In this document: positions 35,251 through 44,708 of the stretch, piece after piece
Layout: each line of letters opens with the position of its first letter
Numbering within the stretch: position 1 is the stretch's first letter
Source of the DNA: Nocardioides caldifontis
GTDB lineage: Bacteria > Actinomycetota > Actinomycetes > Propionibacteriales > Nocardioidaceae
Direction of reading: 5' to 3'
Length of the DNA: 64,000 bases
Assembly (NCBI RefSeq): GCF_008087345.1
Contig: NZ_VHIB01000001.1
Coordinates: 248,001 to 312,000 of the forward strand
Made by a program: the position numbers and the translations under genes
Notes under the pieces: model-generated
Databases searched by the model: none
What the model saw: the letters and a program-made list of their open reading frames with translations, nothing else
Told to the model about the DNA's origin: nothing

Positions 35251-36375
35251 TCACTCGGCGAGCACGATCCCGGCCTCCGGCTTCCAGGCGGCGACGACGC
35301 TCGCCCCGCGGGCGAACGGCGTCGGGGCCTCCGAGCGCGGCACGTGGGCCTGGACGGTCTCGCCGGCCTCGGTCCGGAGCAGGTACTTCACGTGCGACCC
35401 CAAGTAGAAGACGTCGCTCACGGTGGCCTGCACGGAGCAGCCGCCGACGCCCGTGCCGTCGGCGCGCACCGTCACCGACTCAGGCCGCAGCACGAGGGTC
35501 GCCTTGCCGGGCTCCATGTCACGGGCCGATGCGGCGGTGTGCCACCCCGAGCCGACGACGTCGCCTCCCGGGCGCACCTGGCACGAGAGCATGCTCGAGT
35601 CGCCGATGAAGCCGGCCACGAACGTCGTCGTCGGGCGCTCGTACAGCCCCTCTGCGGTGTCGAGCTGCTCGACGTAGCCGTGGTTGTAGACGGCGATCCG
35701 GTCGCTCATCGTGAGCGCCTCGTCCTGGTCGTGCGTGACGTAGACGACGGTGCTGCCGACCTCGCGGCAGACACGCATGATCTCGACCTGCATCGTCTCG
35801 CGCAGCCGCTTGTCGAGCGCGCCGAGAGGCTCGTCCATCAGGAGCAGCCCCGGCTCGAAGACGAAGGCACGGGCGAGGGCGACTCGCTGCTGCTGGCCGC
35901 CCGAGAGCTGCTTGGGCAGCCGCTTCGCCAGGTGCGACAGCTCGACCATCTCCAGCGCCAGCTCGGCACGACGCCGTGCTGACTTCTTGTCGACGCCACG
36001 CATCTGCAGCGGGAACATGACGTTCTTCAGGGCCGACAGGTGCGGGAACAGGGCGTAGTTCTGGAAGACCATGCCGATGTCGCGCTTGTGCGGCGGGGTG
36101 TGGGTGATGTCCTTGCCCGACAGGGTGACGACGCCGCTGTCCGGCTCGAGGAAGCCGGCGATCATGTTGAGCGTCGTGGTCTTCCCCGACCCGGAGGGGC
36201 CGAGCATGGTGAGGAACTCACCCGGCCGGAGGTCGAGGTCGACCCCGTGCACGGCGACGCTGTCGCCGAAGGACTTGCGGACCCCTTGCAGCCGGAGCTC
36301 GGCGCCCTTGGCGTGCAGCTGCCCCGAGGTGGTGCCGTTGCCGGCGTTCGTCGTGGTGGTCGTCAAGGTTCTCAA
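35251..36375 (-). CDS. Polyamine-type ABC importer, ATP-binding subunit
   Basis: A 374-residue PotA-type ATPase. Walker A GPSGSGKTT (about 59-67), Q-loop VFQNYALFPH, signature LSGGQQQRVALARA, Walker B LLLMDEPLGALD, switch His in YVTHDQDEAL, and a C-terminal TOBE domain (about 285-370). The TTG start at 36375 overlaps the stop of the permease upstream (TTGA), so translation is coupled. It energises import of the substrate bound by the lipoprotein at 37999-39060. Confidence 0.9.
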   Translation of the reverse strand: MRTLTTTTTNAGNGTTSGQLHAKGAELRLQGVRKSFGDSVAVHGVDLDLRPGEFLTMLGPSGSGKTTTLNMIAGFLEPDSGVVTLSGKDITHTPPHKRDIGMVFQNYALFPHLSALKNVMFPLQMRGVDKKSARRRAELALEMVELSHLAKRLPKQLSGGQQQRVALARAFVFEPGLLLMDEPLGALDKRLRETMQVEIMRVCREVGSTVVYVTHDQDEALTMSDRIAVYNHGYVEQLDTAEGLYERPTTTFVAGFIGDSSMLSCQVRPGGDVVGSGWHTAASARDMEPGKATLVLRPESVTVRADGTGVGGCSVQATVSDVFYLGSHVKYLLRTEAGETVQAHVPRSEAPTPFARGASVVAAWKPEAGIVLAE

Positions 36376-37154
36376 CTCTCATCTCTACGAAGAAGCTGCA
36401 TCGCCAGGAGCGCGACCGTGGACAGCGCGAAGAGCGCCGTGCCCAGCGCGGCCAGCGTCGGGGTGACCTGGGTGCGCATCTGGATCCACATCTCGACCGG
36501 CAACGTGCGCGTGCTGGCGTCGGTCAGGAAGATCGCCACGACGATCTCGTCCCACGACGTCACGAAGGCGAAGAGCCCGCCGGCCACGACGCCGGGTGCC
36601 ACGAGCGGCACGACGACCCGCACGAACCGCTGGAAGCCGTTCGCGCCCAGGGACATCGCCGCGCGCTCGTACACCGGGTCGAGCTGGGCGAAGCTGGCCG
36701 ACACCGAGACGATCACGAACGGCAGCGCCAGGACGGTGTGCGCGAGGACGAGCCCGGTCAGGGAGCCGGTCAGCTCCCACCGCAGCAAGACGGTGTACAT
36801 CCCGACCCCGAGGATCACGGGCGGGATCACGACGGGTGCGAGCGAGGCGCCGCGGATCAGCTCACCGAAGCGGGTCCCCTTGCTCAACCCCCAAGCCGCG
36901 AGCGTGCCCAGGAGGAGGGACAGGGCCGTCGTGCCCAGGGCGATCTTGAGGCTGTTCGCCGCCGCTGCCCGCCACCGCGGGTCCCCGAAGAGGTCGGAGT
37001 ACCAGCGGGTCGTCCAGTCCCCGTTGAGGACGCCGAGGGTCGACGACCCGTTGAACGACATCGGGACGACCATCAGCGTCGGCACGATGAGGAAGAGGCC
37101 CACCAGGACCGCGACGGCACGGAGCGCGAGCCAACGCGCGGGAACGGTCCTCAT
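36372..37154 (-). CDS. ABC importer permease, PotC type
   Basis: A 260-residue permease with about six transmembrane helices and the cytoplasmic EAA loop (ERAAMSLGANGFQRFVRVVVPL region). Matches the binding-protein-dependent permease family of spermidine/putrescine importers. Its start overlaps the stop of the other permease by four bases. Confidence 0.88.
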   Translation of the reverse strand: MRTVPARWLALRAVAVLVGLFLIVPTLMVVPMSFNGSSTLGVLNGDWTTRWYSDLFGDPRWRAAAANSLKIALGTTALSLLLGTLAAWGLSKGTRFGELIRGASLAPVVIPPVILGVGMYTVLLRWELTGSLTGLVLAHTVLALPFVIVSVSASFAQLDPVYERAAMSLGANGFQRFVRVVVPLVAPGVVAGGLFAFVTSWDEIVVAIFLTDASTRTLPVEMWIQMRTQVTPTLAALGTALFALSTVALLAMQLLRRDES

Positions 37155-38002
37155 GCGGTCCGCTCCTTCGCCCGGGACAGGGCCGTGACGACGATGCCCA
37201 GCAGGATCATCGTGCCGGCGAGCAGGACCATGCCGAGGGCGCTGGCGGTCGGCAGCGCGAACTGCTGCACCTCGTCGGCGATGACCTCTCCGATCATGGT
37301 CTGCCGAGGACCTCCGAGGAGGGCCGGGGTGATGTAGAACCCGAGGGAGATCGTGAACACCAGCAGCGCACCGGCGAAGATCCCGGCAGCGCTGAGCGGC
37401 GCGAAGACCCGCACGAAACGGCGCCACGGCGAGGCGCCCAGGCTGGTCGCGGCCAGGAGGAGCCGGTCGTCGATGCGGAGCATCGTCGCGAAGAGCGGGA
37501 GCACCATGTACGGCAACATGATGTGGACCATGCCGACGAGCACGCCGAGCTGGGTGCGGATGAGCGGCAGCGGTTCGTCGAGGATCCCCACCCCCGTCAG
37601 CGTCTGGTTGATCAGCCCCGAGTCCTGGAGCAGCGCGATCCAGGCGAAGCTGCGCACCAGGAGGCTGCTCCAGAACGGCAGGAGCACCACCGCGAGGAGC
37701 AGCGTCCGCGTCGTCCGCGAGGACCGGTACATCACGTAGGCGTAGGGGAACCCGATGAGCAGGCAGATCGACGTGACGAGCCCTGCGGTGGCCGCGGTGG
37801 TCCAGAAGACACGGCGGTAGACGGTCGACGACAGCACGTCGGAGTACGTCGAGAACCCGTCGGTCAGGCTCTCCTGCCCCATCTTCAGCAGCGGCCAGAG
37901 GAAGAGCACCGCCAGGAAGACCAGGGCCGGCAGCGCGAGGAGCCACCCGCCGGACACCGCGCGAAGCGGTGCCCGGCGGACGGCCGACGCCGGGGACGTC
38001 AT
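37151..38002 (-). CDS. ABC importer permease, PotB type
   Basis: A 283-residue permease, six predicted helices and an EAA loop in LLAATSLGASPWRRFVRVF. PotB-like features include the early WPLLKMGQESLTDG and the later FYITPALLGGPRQTMIG. It pairs with the PotC-type subunit. The start overlaps the binding-protein stop by four bases. Confidence 0.88.
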   Translation of the reverse strand: MTSPASAVRRAPLRAVSGGWLLALPALVFLAVLFLWPLLKMGQESLTDGFSTYSDVLSSTVYRRVFWTTAATAGLVTSICLLIGFPYAYVMYRSSRTTRTLLLAVVLLPFWSSLLVRSFAWIALLQDSGLINQTLTGVGILDEPLPLIRTQLGVLVGMVHIMLPYMVLPLFATMLRIDDRLLLAATSLGASPWRRFVRVFAPLSAAGIFAGALLVFTISLGFYITPALLGGPRQTMIGEVIADEVQQFALPTASALGMVLLAGTMILLGIVVTALSRAKERTA

Positions 38003-39060
38003 CCCAGCAGCCACTCGTTGAACTGGTCGGACACGTCGTCGATGTTGTCGGCCCACCACTGGTCGTCCATGCGCACCTGCGTGTCGAGGTGGTTGCTGGG
38101 CCGGTTCGGGTCGGCGGCGACGGCCTCCGACTCGGCGGCCTCCACGTTCACCACGCCGTACGGAAGCAGGGTCGCGAGCTCCTCCTGGGGCTCCTTGCTG
38201 GTCGCGAACGCGATGAACTCCATCGCGGCCTCCTCGGCGTCGCTCCCCTTGGGCACGACCCAGTAGGCGTCCTGGCTCGTCCAGGTGTTCCAGTTGATCT
38301 TCACGGGGGCGGTCTTGGCGGCGTCCACCGCGCGGCCGATCCACACGAACCCGAGAGCCGCCTCGCCGGACTCGAGCAGCTGCTGGGACTGGGCCGCCGT
38401 CTCCCACCAGATGATGTCGTCCTTGATCGTGTCCAGCTTGGCCAGCGCACGGTCGACGTCCAGCGGGTACAGCTCCTCCGGCGAGACACCGTCGGCGAGG
38501 AGAGCGGCCTCCAGGATCCCTCCCGCGGCGTACTTGTTCACCGCGCGCTTGCCGGGGAACTTCTCGGTGTCGAAGAAGTCCGCCCACGTCTCGGGTGCGG
38601 CGTCCAGCTTGTCCTCGCGGTAGGCGACGACCGTGCCCTCGATGTCGGCCGCGACGCGGTAGGTGTCGGCGTACCCCTCGACGATCGCGTCCTTGTCGAC
38701 GACCGAGTAGTCGATCGGCGTCAGCCACTCCTTCTGGCTGTCGTTCCCGAAGTCGTTCGCCACCAACGCGACGTCCCACTGCGGGTTGCCGGCTTCCACC
38801 ATCGCCTGGAGCTTCGAGACGTCGGTCGGGCTGTCCTGGACGACCGTGATGTCGTCGTTCGCCTCGTCGAACGGCTCGATGAACGCCTGGGCCTGGGCCT
38901 CCTGGTAGCCGCCGCCGTAGCTCACGACGGTCAGCTCGGAGTCACCGCTGCCCGAGTCCGCGTCGCTGTCGCCTCCGCAGGCGGCGAGGCCGGTGACTGC
39001 CAGGGTGGCGACCGCCAGGGACGCCAACCGACGGGGACGACCACCTCGTGCGCTGGTCAT
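37999..39060 (-). CDS. Polyamine-type ABC substrate-binding lipoprotein
   Basis: A 353-residue extracytoplasmic solute-binding protein with a lipoprotein signal (LAAC, Cys28 by count) followed by GGDSDADSGSGDSELTVVSYGGGYQEA. The PotD/PotF-like pattern continues with DVALVANDF, WADFFDTEKFPGKRAV and WYW-type aromatics. It delivers the operon substrate, perhaps a polyamine or other amino compound (inference). First gene of the operon, with a good promoter upstream and a divergent TetR regulator. Confidence 0.87.
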   Translation of the reverse strand: MTSARGGRPRRLASLAVATLAVTGLAACGGDSDADSGSGDSELTVVSYGGGYQEAQAQAFIEPFDEANDDITVVQDSPTDVSKLQAMVEAGNPQWDVALVANDFGNDSQKEWLTPIDYSVVDKDAIVEGYADTYRVAADIEGTVVAYREDKLDAAPETWADFFDTEKFPGKRAVNKYAAGGILEAALLADGVSPEELYPLDVDRALAKLDTIKDDIIWWETAAQSQQLLESGEAALGFVWIGRAVDAAKTAPVKINWNTWTSQDAYWVVPKGSDAEEAAMEFIAFATSKEPQEELATLLPYGVVNVEAAESEAVAADPNRPSNHLDTQVRMDDQWWADNIDDVSDQFNEWLLG

Positions 39061-39134
39061 GAATGGCTCCTTCCCCGGCCACCGGCCGGCGCTCGGCGGA
39101 CGGTCACACCTGCGACCTTCCTCATAGTGCCGTA

Positions 39135-39164
39135 TTATTAATGTCTGGCCGAAGAAGCTGTCAA
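39135..39164 (-). promoter_or_regulatory. Promoter of the amine-uptake operon
   Basis: On the minus strand a perfect -35 TTGACA (39164-39159) and a -10 TAATAA (39140-39135) at 18-base spacing, 75 bases upstream of the binding-protein start. The A+T-rich -10 region (TATTATTAAT) stands out here. No clear palindrome for TetR was found. Confidence 0.7.
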
Positions 39165-39246
39165 CGGTCGTCCCGGAATCCGGGTCGGCTCCGGGTCAGC
39201 TCAGGATCAGTAGAGTGACGCCGGCCGAGAACGAGTCGGGGGTGCC

Positions 39247-39918
39247 GTGAGCGAGACCAGACGTGTGGGGCGTCCCGCGCTCGACGACGCCCTCCTCCGG
39301 TCCCGGAAGAAGCGGATCCTCGACAAGACGCTCGAGCTCGTCGCCGAGCGCGGTGCCGCCCATGTGCGGTTGCGCGACGTCGCCGCCCGGGCCGACGTCT
39401 CGGTCGGGACGTTGCAGCACTATTTCGAGTCGCGCGACCAGCTGATCCGCGAGGCGTTCACCCAGCACGCGTACGGCGTGGTCGAGAGGCTGCTCCGGGC
39501 GCGGTCCGCCTCCAGCTCACCGTGGCAGACGCTCCAGGAGATGTTCGACAACGTCTTCGAGGCGCCCGACCTGCGAGCCCGTTGCCTCCTCTGGGTCGAG
39601 TTCGTCGGCGCATCGCGTCTCGACGAGCAGATGCGTGAGCTCGCCGCCCAGGTCTGGGCGGCCTGGCGGGGGCCCATCCGGGCAACGGTCGAGCGAGGGA
39701 TCGCGGACGGGTCCTTCGCGCCCGTGGTGGACATCGACTCGGTCGTCACCACGCTGCTCGCGCTCATCGACGGCGGCGAGATCGCGGTGGCGCTGCAGGT
39801 GGAAGAGGTCCGCGACCGCGGCATCGCCACGGAGCTGAAAGCAGCCGCCAGGGCTCTCCTCGGCGTCACCGAGGCCGCGCTCCACCAGGCGGAGGACGGT
39901 CAAACCGCCCGGGCCTGA
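39247..39918 (+). CDS. TetR-family regulator of the amine operon
   Basis: A 223-residue BetI-like TetR protein: ILDKTLELVAERGAAHVRLR, DVAARADVSVGTLQHYFESRDQL (recognition region about 43-65), and a C-terminal tail with LLALIDGGEIAVALQ. GTG start at 39247. It is divergent from the ABC operon with 186 bases between the starts, and should regulate the operon in response to its substrate or a metabolite. It is convergent with the ABC exporter pair. Confidence 0.83.
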   Translation: MSETRRVGRPALDDALLRSRKKRILDKTLELVAERGAAHVRLRDVAARADVSVGTLQHYFESRDQLIREAFTQHAYGVVERLLRARSASSSPWQTLQEMFDNVFEAPDLRARCLLWVEFVGASRLDEQMRELAAQVWAAWRGPIRATVERGIADGSFAPVVDIDSVVTTLLALIDGGEIAVALQVEEVRDRGIATELKAAARALLGVTEAALHQAEDGQTARA

Positions 39919-39969
39919 GCGGACCAGCACGGAACCGCGGGCGCGTGTCCGGCGTCAGCCCGGCTCGGT

Positions 39970-41556
39970 TCAGGTGATGTCGCGGGAGCGCAGCCCGAGG
40001 AAGCCAACGACGGTGAGCACCGCCGCCACCGACGTGACCACCGCGGCCGGTGCCGCAGTGAACGCCTCGCTCGGCACCATCGGCAGGTGCCAGAACGGCG
40101 ACAGGCCGGCGACCACGTCCGGGAGCGACAGCAGCTCGCCGAGGTAGGACTGCAGGAGCGCGAACGCGAACACGCCCCAGCCGACGACCCCGCTCCAGCG
40201 CGGGAGCCAACCGAGGGCCAGGACGGTGCAGCCCGCGAGGGCGAGGATCCCGGGCGCCTGCGCCAACGCGCCGCCGAGCAGGACCCGGACGGCGCTGCCG
40301 TCGTCAGCGACCAACGCGTGCGTGATGCCGAGTCCGAGACCGGCACACAGCAGGATCAGCAGGGAGCCGGCCAGCGTGACCGCCAGGCCACCGAGCGCCC
40401 ACCGGGTCCGCGACAGTCCGGTCGCGAGCACCGCCTCCGCCCGGCCGGCGTCCTCCTCGCCCTTCAGCCGGAGGACGGACGAGACGGCGAAGGCGGCGGA
40501 CACGACGGCGAGGAACGACAGCACGAACGCGAAGTAGCCGTCGAGGACGCTGCCTGCCCCGCCGGCCTCGAAGACGGCCGCGAGGTCGGGGTTGTCCGCC
40601 ACCATGTCGACGACCTCGCGACCGGTCGACCCGAACAGCGCAGCCGTGGCCGTGATCCCGGCGGTCCAGCCCAGCAGGAGGCCGCGCTGGGTGCGGAACG
40701 CCAGCCCCCACCCGGTGGCGAGCGACGGCCGCGCCCGGGGTCGCCCCGCACGGGCCTGGAGCAGCCCCGCGCCGAAGTCGCGGTGGGCGGCGAGCGTCAC
40801 GGCCGCGCCCGCCAGGAGCGCAGCCAGGACGAGGAGCGGGACCAGCAACCACCAGCGGTCGTCGGCGTAGGGCCGCGTCCCCTGCGCCCACCCGAACGGC
40901 GACACCCAGGTGAGTGCCGTGTCCGAGACGTCGCCGAGCCCTCGGACGACGTACGCCGCACCCACGAGTCCGCCGGCGATCCCGAGCGCCCCGCGCGCCG
41001 ACGGCGTCACCTGCGCCGCCACGGCCGCCACGGCGGCTCCCAGGAGCCCGAGGCACGCCAGCGACGCGCCGTGCAGCAACGAACCCTCCGCTGCCGCGCC
41101 GTTCGCCACCAGGACGGCCGCGTCGAGGAGCCCCACCAGGGCGGAGGCGACGGCCGCGACCGAGAACGCCGCGGCGGTCGCGGCGTGGCGGCCGAGGACG
41201 GTCGAGCGGAGCAGCTCGGCCCGCCCCGTCTCCTCCTCGGCACGGGTGTGGCGGACGACCAGGAAGACCGACATCAGGGCGACGGCGAGGACGGCGACCG
41301 TGCTGCTCTCGTACACGGTGATCCCGTCGAGAGAGTCGAGCGCGGCCGGACGCCCGTTCATCAGCCGGGTCGCTGCGCTCGCCTCCACGGTCGCGGCGTA
41401 GCCGGCGATCTCTTCCGGCGTCTCGTAGAGGCTGCGGATCGCGTTGGCCGACGCGGCGGTCACCGCCGTGATCCCGAGGATCCACACCGGCAACCGGATG
41501 CGGTCACGGCGCAGGACGAGCCGGACGAGGTGCACGGTGCCGGTGACTGCGCTCAC
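39970..41556 (-). CDS. ABC-2-type exporter permease, polyketide-antibiotic exporter type
   Basis: A 528-residue membrane protein with about twelve hydrophobic segments in two similar halves, matching the family annotated as exporters of polyketide antibiotics (TnrB3-type). GTG 41556 overlaps the stop of the ATPase gene (GTGA). It would form the channel for a lipophilic compound. Substrate unknown. Confidence 0.82.
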   Translation of the reverse strand: MSAVTGTVHLVRLVLRRDRIRLPVWILGITAVTAASANAIRSLYETPEEIAGYAATVEASAATRLMNGRPAALDSLDGITVYESSTVAVLAVALMSVFLVVRHTRAEEETGRAELLRSTVLGRHAATAAAFSVAAVASALVGLLDAAVLVANGAAAEGSLLHGASLACLGLLGAAVAAVAAQVTPSARGALGIAGGLVGAAYVVRGLGDVSDTALTWVSPFGWAQGTRPYADDRWWLLVPLLVLAALLAGAAVTLAAHRDFGAGLLQARAGRPRARPSLATGWGLAFRTQRGLLLGWTAGITATAALFGSTGREVVDMVADNPDLAAVFEAGGAGSVLDGYFAFVLSFLAVVSAAFAVSSVLRLKGEEDAGRAEAVLATGLSRTRWALGGLAVTLAGSLLILLCAGLGLGITHALVADDGSAVRVLLGGALAQAPGILALAGCTVLALGWLPRWSGVVGWGVFAFALLQSYLGELLSLPDVVAGLSPFWHLPMVPSEAFTAAPAAVVTSVAAVLTVVGFLGLRSRDIT

Positions 41557-42446
41557 GAGGTGATCTCCTCGCCGTACTGCCTCAGGAAGAGCTCCTCCAA
41601 CGTCGGCGGGTGCGCGGTGAGCGCCTTGATGCCGGCGCCGCTCAGCACGCGTACGGCGTCGTCGAGGTGGGTCGAGTCGACGTCGAACGTCACCTTGCCG
41701 TCCTGGAACTCGGGCTGGTGGACACCGGGCACCTCGGCGATCGCCGGCACCGGGCGCGCCGTCTCCGCGGTGACCGTCGTGCGGGTCAGGTGGCGCAGCT
41801 CTGACAGCGTGCCGCTCTGCGCGGTCCGCCCGTTGCGGATGATGCTCACCCGGTCGCACAGCGCCTCGACCTCGGCGAGGATGTGGCTCGAGAGCAGCAC
41901 CGTCGCGCCCTCGGCCTTCGCCTCGAGGACGCACTCCTGGAAGGCTGCCTCCATCAGCGGGTCGAGCCCGGACGTCGGCTCGTCGAGGAGGTAGAGCTCG
42001 ACCTCGGAGGCGAACGCCGCCACGAGCGCGACCTTCTGCCGGTTGCCCTTGGAGTAGGTGCGGGCCTTCTTCCGAGGGTCGAGCTCGAAGCGGTCGAGCA
42101 GCTCCGCCCGGCGGCCCTCGTCCAGCCCGCCGCGCATGCGACCGAGCAGGTCGATGACCTCGCCGCCGGTCAGGTTTGGCCACAGGTTCACGTCGCCCGG
42201 GACGTAGGCGAGGCGGCGGTGGAGCTCGGCGGCCTGGCTCCACGGGTCCCCGTCGAGGAGCCGCACCGTCCCGGCGTCGGCCCGCAGCAGCCCCAGCAGC
42301 ACCCGCATCGCCGTCGACTTGCCGGCGCCGTTCGGGCCGAGGAACCCGTGCACCTCGCCCTCGGCGACCTGCATCCGGAACCCGTCCAGCGCGCGAACCG
42401 TGCCGAACGTCTTCACCACGCCGTCGAGCAGCAGAGCCTCAGCCAT
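41553..42446 (-). CDS. ABC exporter ATP-binding protein
   Basis: A 297-residue DrrA-type ATPase: Walker [10 protein letters not shown] (about 37-45), Walker [14 protein letters not shown], switch His in [11 protein letters not shown]. The signature is the degenerate [14 protein letters not shown] common in this group. ATG 42446. Divergent from a GbsR/MarR regulator that probably represses it. Together with the permease it should expel a drug or lipid. Confidence 0.88.
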   Translation of the reverse strand: MAEALLLDGVVKTFGTVRALDGFRMQVAEGEVHGFLGPNGAGKSTAMRVLLGLLRADAGTVRLLDGDPWSQAAELHRRLAYVPGDVNLWPNLTGGEVIDLLGRMRGGLDEGRRAELLDRFELDPRKKARTYSKGNRQKVALVAAFASEVELYLLDEPTSGLDPLMEAAFQECVLEAKAEGATVLLSSHILAEVEALCDRVSIIRNGRTAQSGTLSELRHLTRTTVTAETARPVPAIAEVPGVHQPEFQDGKVTFDVDSTHLDDAVRVLSGAGIKALTAHPPTLEELFLRQYGEEITS

Positions 42447-42465
42447 ACGACAGACGATACAGAAC

Positions 42466-42483
42466 ATTCAGTAGTTTGTGAAT
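42466..42483. promoter_or_regulatory. Candidate operator between exporter and GbsR/MarR gene
   Basis: Inverted repeat ATTCA (42466-42470) and TGAAT (42479-42483), eight bases apart, in the A+T-richer 59-base divergent region. Confidence 0.4.
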
Positions 42484-42505
42484 CCTCTGGAGTTACAGTT
42501 CTCCC

Positions 42506-42994
42506 ATGACGACGCCGGAGAACCTCATGCGGGCGGTCGAGCGGTTCGGGCAGTCGCTCGAGCGGGCCGGGATGCCCCGCATGGCGTCCCGCGTGTTCGC
42601 CTACGTGCTGGCCGAGGACCGGGAGTCGTACACCGCCCGCGAGCTCGCCGAGGGGCTCCAGGTGAGCCCGGCGGCGATCTCCGGCGCGGTGGGGTACCTG
42701 GTCAACACCCGCCTGCTGGTCAAGGAGCGCGCCGTGGGACGCCGCGGTGACCTCTTCCGAACCCCCGAGGGCGACATCTGGGCCACGTTCATCAACGCGG
42801 AGGTGTCGATCATGGAGCACTTCGTCACCGCGGTGGACGAGGCCATCGCGATCCTGGACGACGACGGCCCCGGCGCCCGCCGGCTGCAGGAGACCCGGGA
42901 CTTCTTCGCCTTCGTCAAGCAGGACATGGGCGCCATGGTCGACCGCTGGCAGGCCTACCGGGACCGTCGGGGCGACGGTCGCCCGGTGACGTGA
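42506..42994 (+). CDS. GbsR/MarR-family regulator
   Basis: A 162-residue winged-helix regulator of the GbsR type: RMASRVFAYVLAEDRESYTA, ELAEGLQVSPAAISGAVGYLV (recognition helix about 55-70), then ERAVGRRGDLFRTPEG wing and a helical C-terminus. Such proteins commonly repress adjacent exporters. Divergent from the exporter ATPase with 59 bases between starts. Confidence 0.85.
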   Translation: MTTPENLMRAVERFGQSLERAGMPRMASRVFAYVLAEDRESYTARELAEGLQVSPAAISGAVGYLVNTRLLVKERAVGRRGDLFRTPEGDIWATFINAEVSIMEHFVTAVDEAIAILDDDGPGARRLQETRDFFAFVKQDMGAMVDRWQAYRDRRGDGRPVT

Positions 42995-43123
42995 CATGCG
43001 GTCCGGGCTCCCCTGCCTTAACCACCACGACACCGACGAGGACGACCACCCCGCCGCCGGCTGGACGGCCAGCGGCAGCTGGTGAGGAGCACCCAGGCGA
43101 ACAGCACCGCCATGAGCACCTCG

Positions 43124-43247
43124 TCCCGGTCCACCGACTCGCCACCCTGCACAGGGGTGGAGCATGCACTCCCCCGGGCAGCCCGTCGACCGTGACCGGG
43201 CAGCTGCCGCAGACGTCGTACCCGCAGGTGTAGCCGCGCGGACGGCG
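43124..43247 (-). pseudogene. Duplicated fragment of the 2Fe-2S/FAD dehydrogenase gene
   Basis: These 124 bases match 31961-32085 with only three substitutions and one deleted base by my alignment. The copied part encodes the 2Fe-2S ligand region (GYTCGYDVCGSCPVTVDG). The deletion shifts the frame and both ends stop abruptly, so it is nonfunctional. It is inverted relative to nothing: the orientation is the same as the parent. It lies between the GbsR gene and the first gene of the next cluster. Confidence 0.85.
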
Positions 43248-43271
43248 AAGCGACTCAGTTGCTGAATCTCA

Positions 43272-44708
43272 TCAATCGTAGAGCGTCGTCGTGACGGGGA
43301 CAGAGGAGTCCAAGCCGGCTCGGCGGACGATGTCGGCTGCCCGGGCTCGTGCCTCGCGGCGAAGCTCGGTCTCCTCGATCGTGTTGACACGACCGTCGAC
43401 GTACAGCGGCCGACCGGCAACCCAGGTCTGCGCGATGCTGGCCGGGCTGGCCGACCACACGAGGGCTTGAAGCGGGTCGGCGAAGGGCACCCACTCGTGG
43501 TGGTCGAGGTCGAAGAGGACGAAGTCCGCGCTCTTCCCCACCTCGAGTGAGCCGATCTGGTGGTTCATGTCCAGCGCCGTGGCACCGTCTATCGTCGCCA
43601 TTCGTAGAGCCTTCTTGGCACCGACCAAATCGGGATCGAGTCTCGCGTCCTTGAACATCCCGCCCGCAAGATGGATCTGTCGGTGGAGATTCAGGTTGCC
43701 CGCCGCCGAGACTCCGTCGGTGCCCAGTGCGACCGTCACGCCCGCCTCCAGCATCTCCGGGTACCGCCCGATCGCAGTCGCGCCCTTGGCCAACTTCAAC
43801 GACGTCGAGGGGCAGAAGGCGACCGCGGTGCCATGTTCGGCAAGGAGAGCGACTTCCTCCTCCTTCGTGGCCACCGCGTGGGCAAGGACCAAGTTGGGCC
43901 CGAGCCCGCCGGCCTCTGCGATCCGGGTGATCGGCCACCGACCGTACTTGCGTTCACTGACATGGCTCTCCTCGATGCTCGATGCGATGTGGTACGTCGT
44001 ACCCACACCGAGTTCCGCGGCAAGTTCGCGGGCACCGAGATGCAGCTCCAGGGAACAGGGCTCCTTGCCTTCGATGTTCACCCAGCATCGGATTCGGCCC
44101 TCGGCGTATCCGTCCCAGCGCCGCACGGAGTACTCGAGCGCCTCGAGGGCGACCTCGTGATTCGGAAAGAAGTGATGCTCGAGCATCTCCTGCGACCAGC
44201 CCGGGGGGATCTCGCTCGGCATCTGATCCGCGGCGTGGCGAGCGACCACTCCTCTGATTCCAAGAGTTCCGGCTGTCTGGGCGGTCAGTCCGGCGTCGTT
44301 CTGTGCACCCATGTCGAGAAAGCAGGTGGTCCCGGAGCGCAACATCTCCGCAATGCCGAGTGCGACTCCGACCTTCTCGTCCTCTTCGTTCACATGCGCG
44401 TAGAAGGGCTTGGCCCAGTGGAAGACCCAGGCGCGGGTAGACAAGACATCGGGGAACACGGCTTTGGACAGGGTCTCCGAAAGATGGACGTGAGCGTCGA
44501 TGAGCCCCGGGATCATTCCAAGCCGCCGACCGTCGATCCTGCGGTCGATCGGCCGCTTGCCCACACGCGCGGTCACCTCCTCATGGCGGCCGACCTCTTC
44601 GATGCGGTCCCCGACGACGAGGACCGACGCGTTCCGAAGAACGCGGTCCTGCGCATCAACGGTGGCAACGAAGTCGAGATTCTCGATCAAGGTGACGAGC
44701 GTGTTCAT
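43272..44708 (-). CDS. Deaminase-type amidohydrolase (TRZ/ATZ/SsnA group)
   Basis: A 478-residue metal-dependent hydrolase. Metal ligands: His73 and His75 in IDAHVHLSE, a later His in TTYHIASSIEESH, His in LVLAHAV and Asp in ALGTDGVSAAG. The group includes atrazine chlorohydrolase, guanine deaminase and S-adenosylhomocysteine/methylthioadenosine deaminases, so deamination of a ring or side-chain amine is likely. It overlaps the MFS gene stop by four bases. Substrate unknown; context suggests a nitrogen compound. Confidence 0.85.
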   Translation of the reverse strand: MNTLVTLIENLDFVATVDAQDRVLRNASVLVVGDRIEEVGRHEEVTARVGKRPIDRRIDGRRLGMIPGLIDAHVHLSETLSKAVFPDVLSTRAWVFHWAKPFYAHVNEEDEKVGVALGIAEMLRSGTTCFLDMGAQNDAGLTAQTAGTLGIRGVVARHAADQMPSEIPPGWSQEMLEHHFFPNHEVALEALEYSVRRWDGYAEGRIRCWVNIEGKEPCSLELHLGARELAAELGVGTTYHIASSIEESHVSERKYGRWPITRIAEAGGLGPNLVLAHAVATKEEEVALLAEHGTAVAFCPSTSLKLAKGATAIGRYPEMLEAGVTVALGTDGVSAAGNLNLHRQIHLAGGMFKDARLDPDLVGAKKALRMATIDGATALDMNHQIGSLEVGKSADFVLFDLDHHEWVPFADPLQALVWSASPASIAQTWVAGRPLYVDGRVNTIEETELRREARARAADIVRRAGLDSSVPVTTTLYD

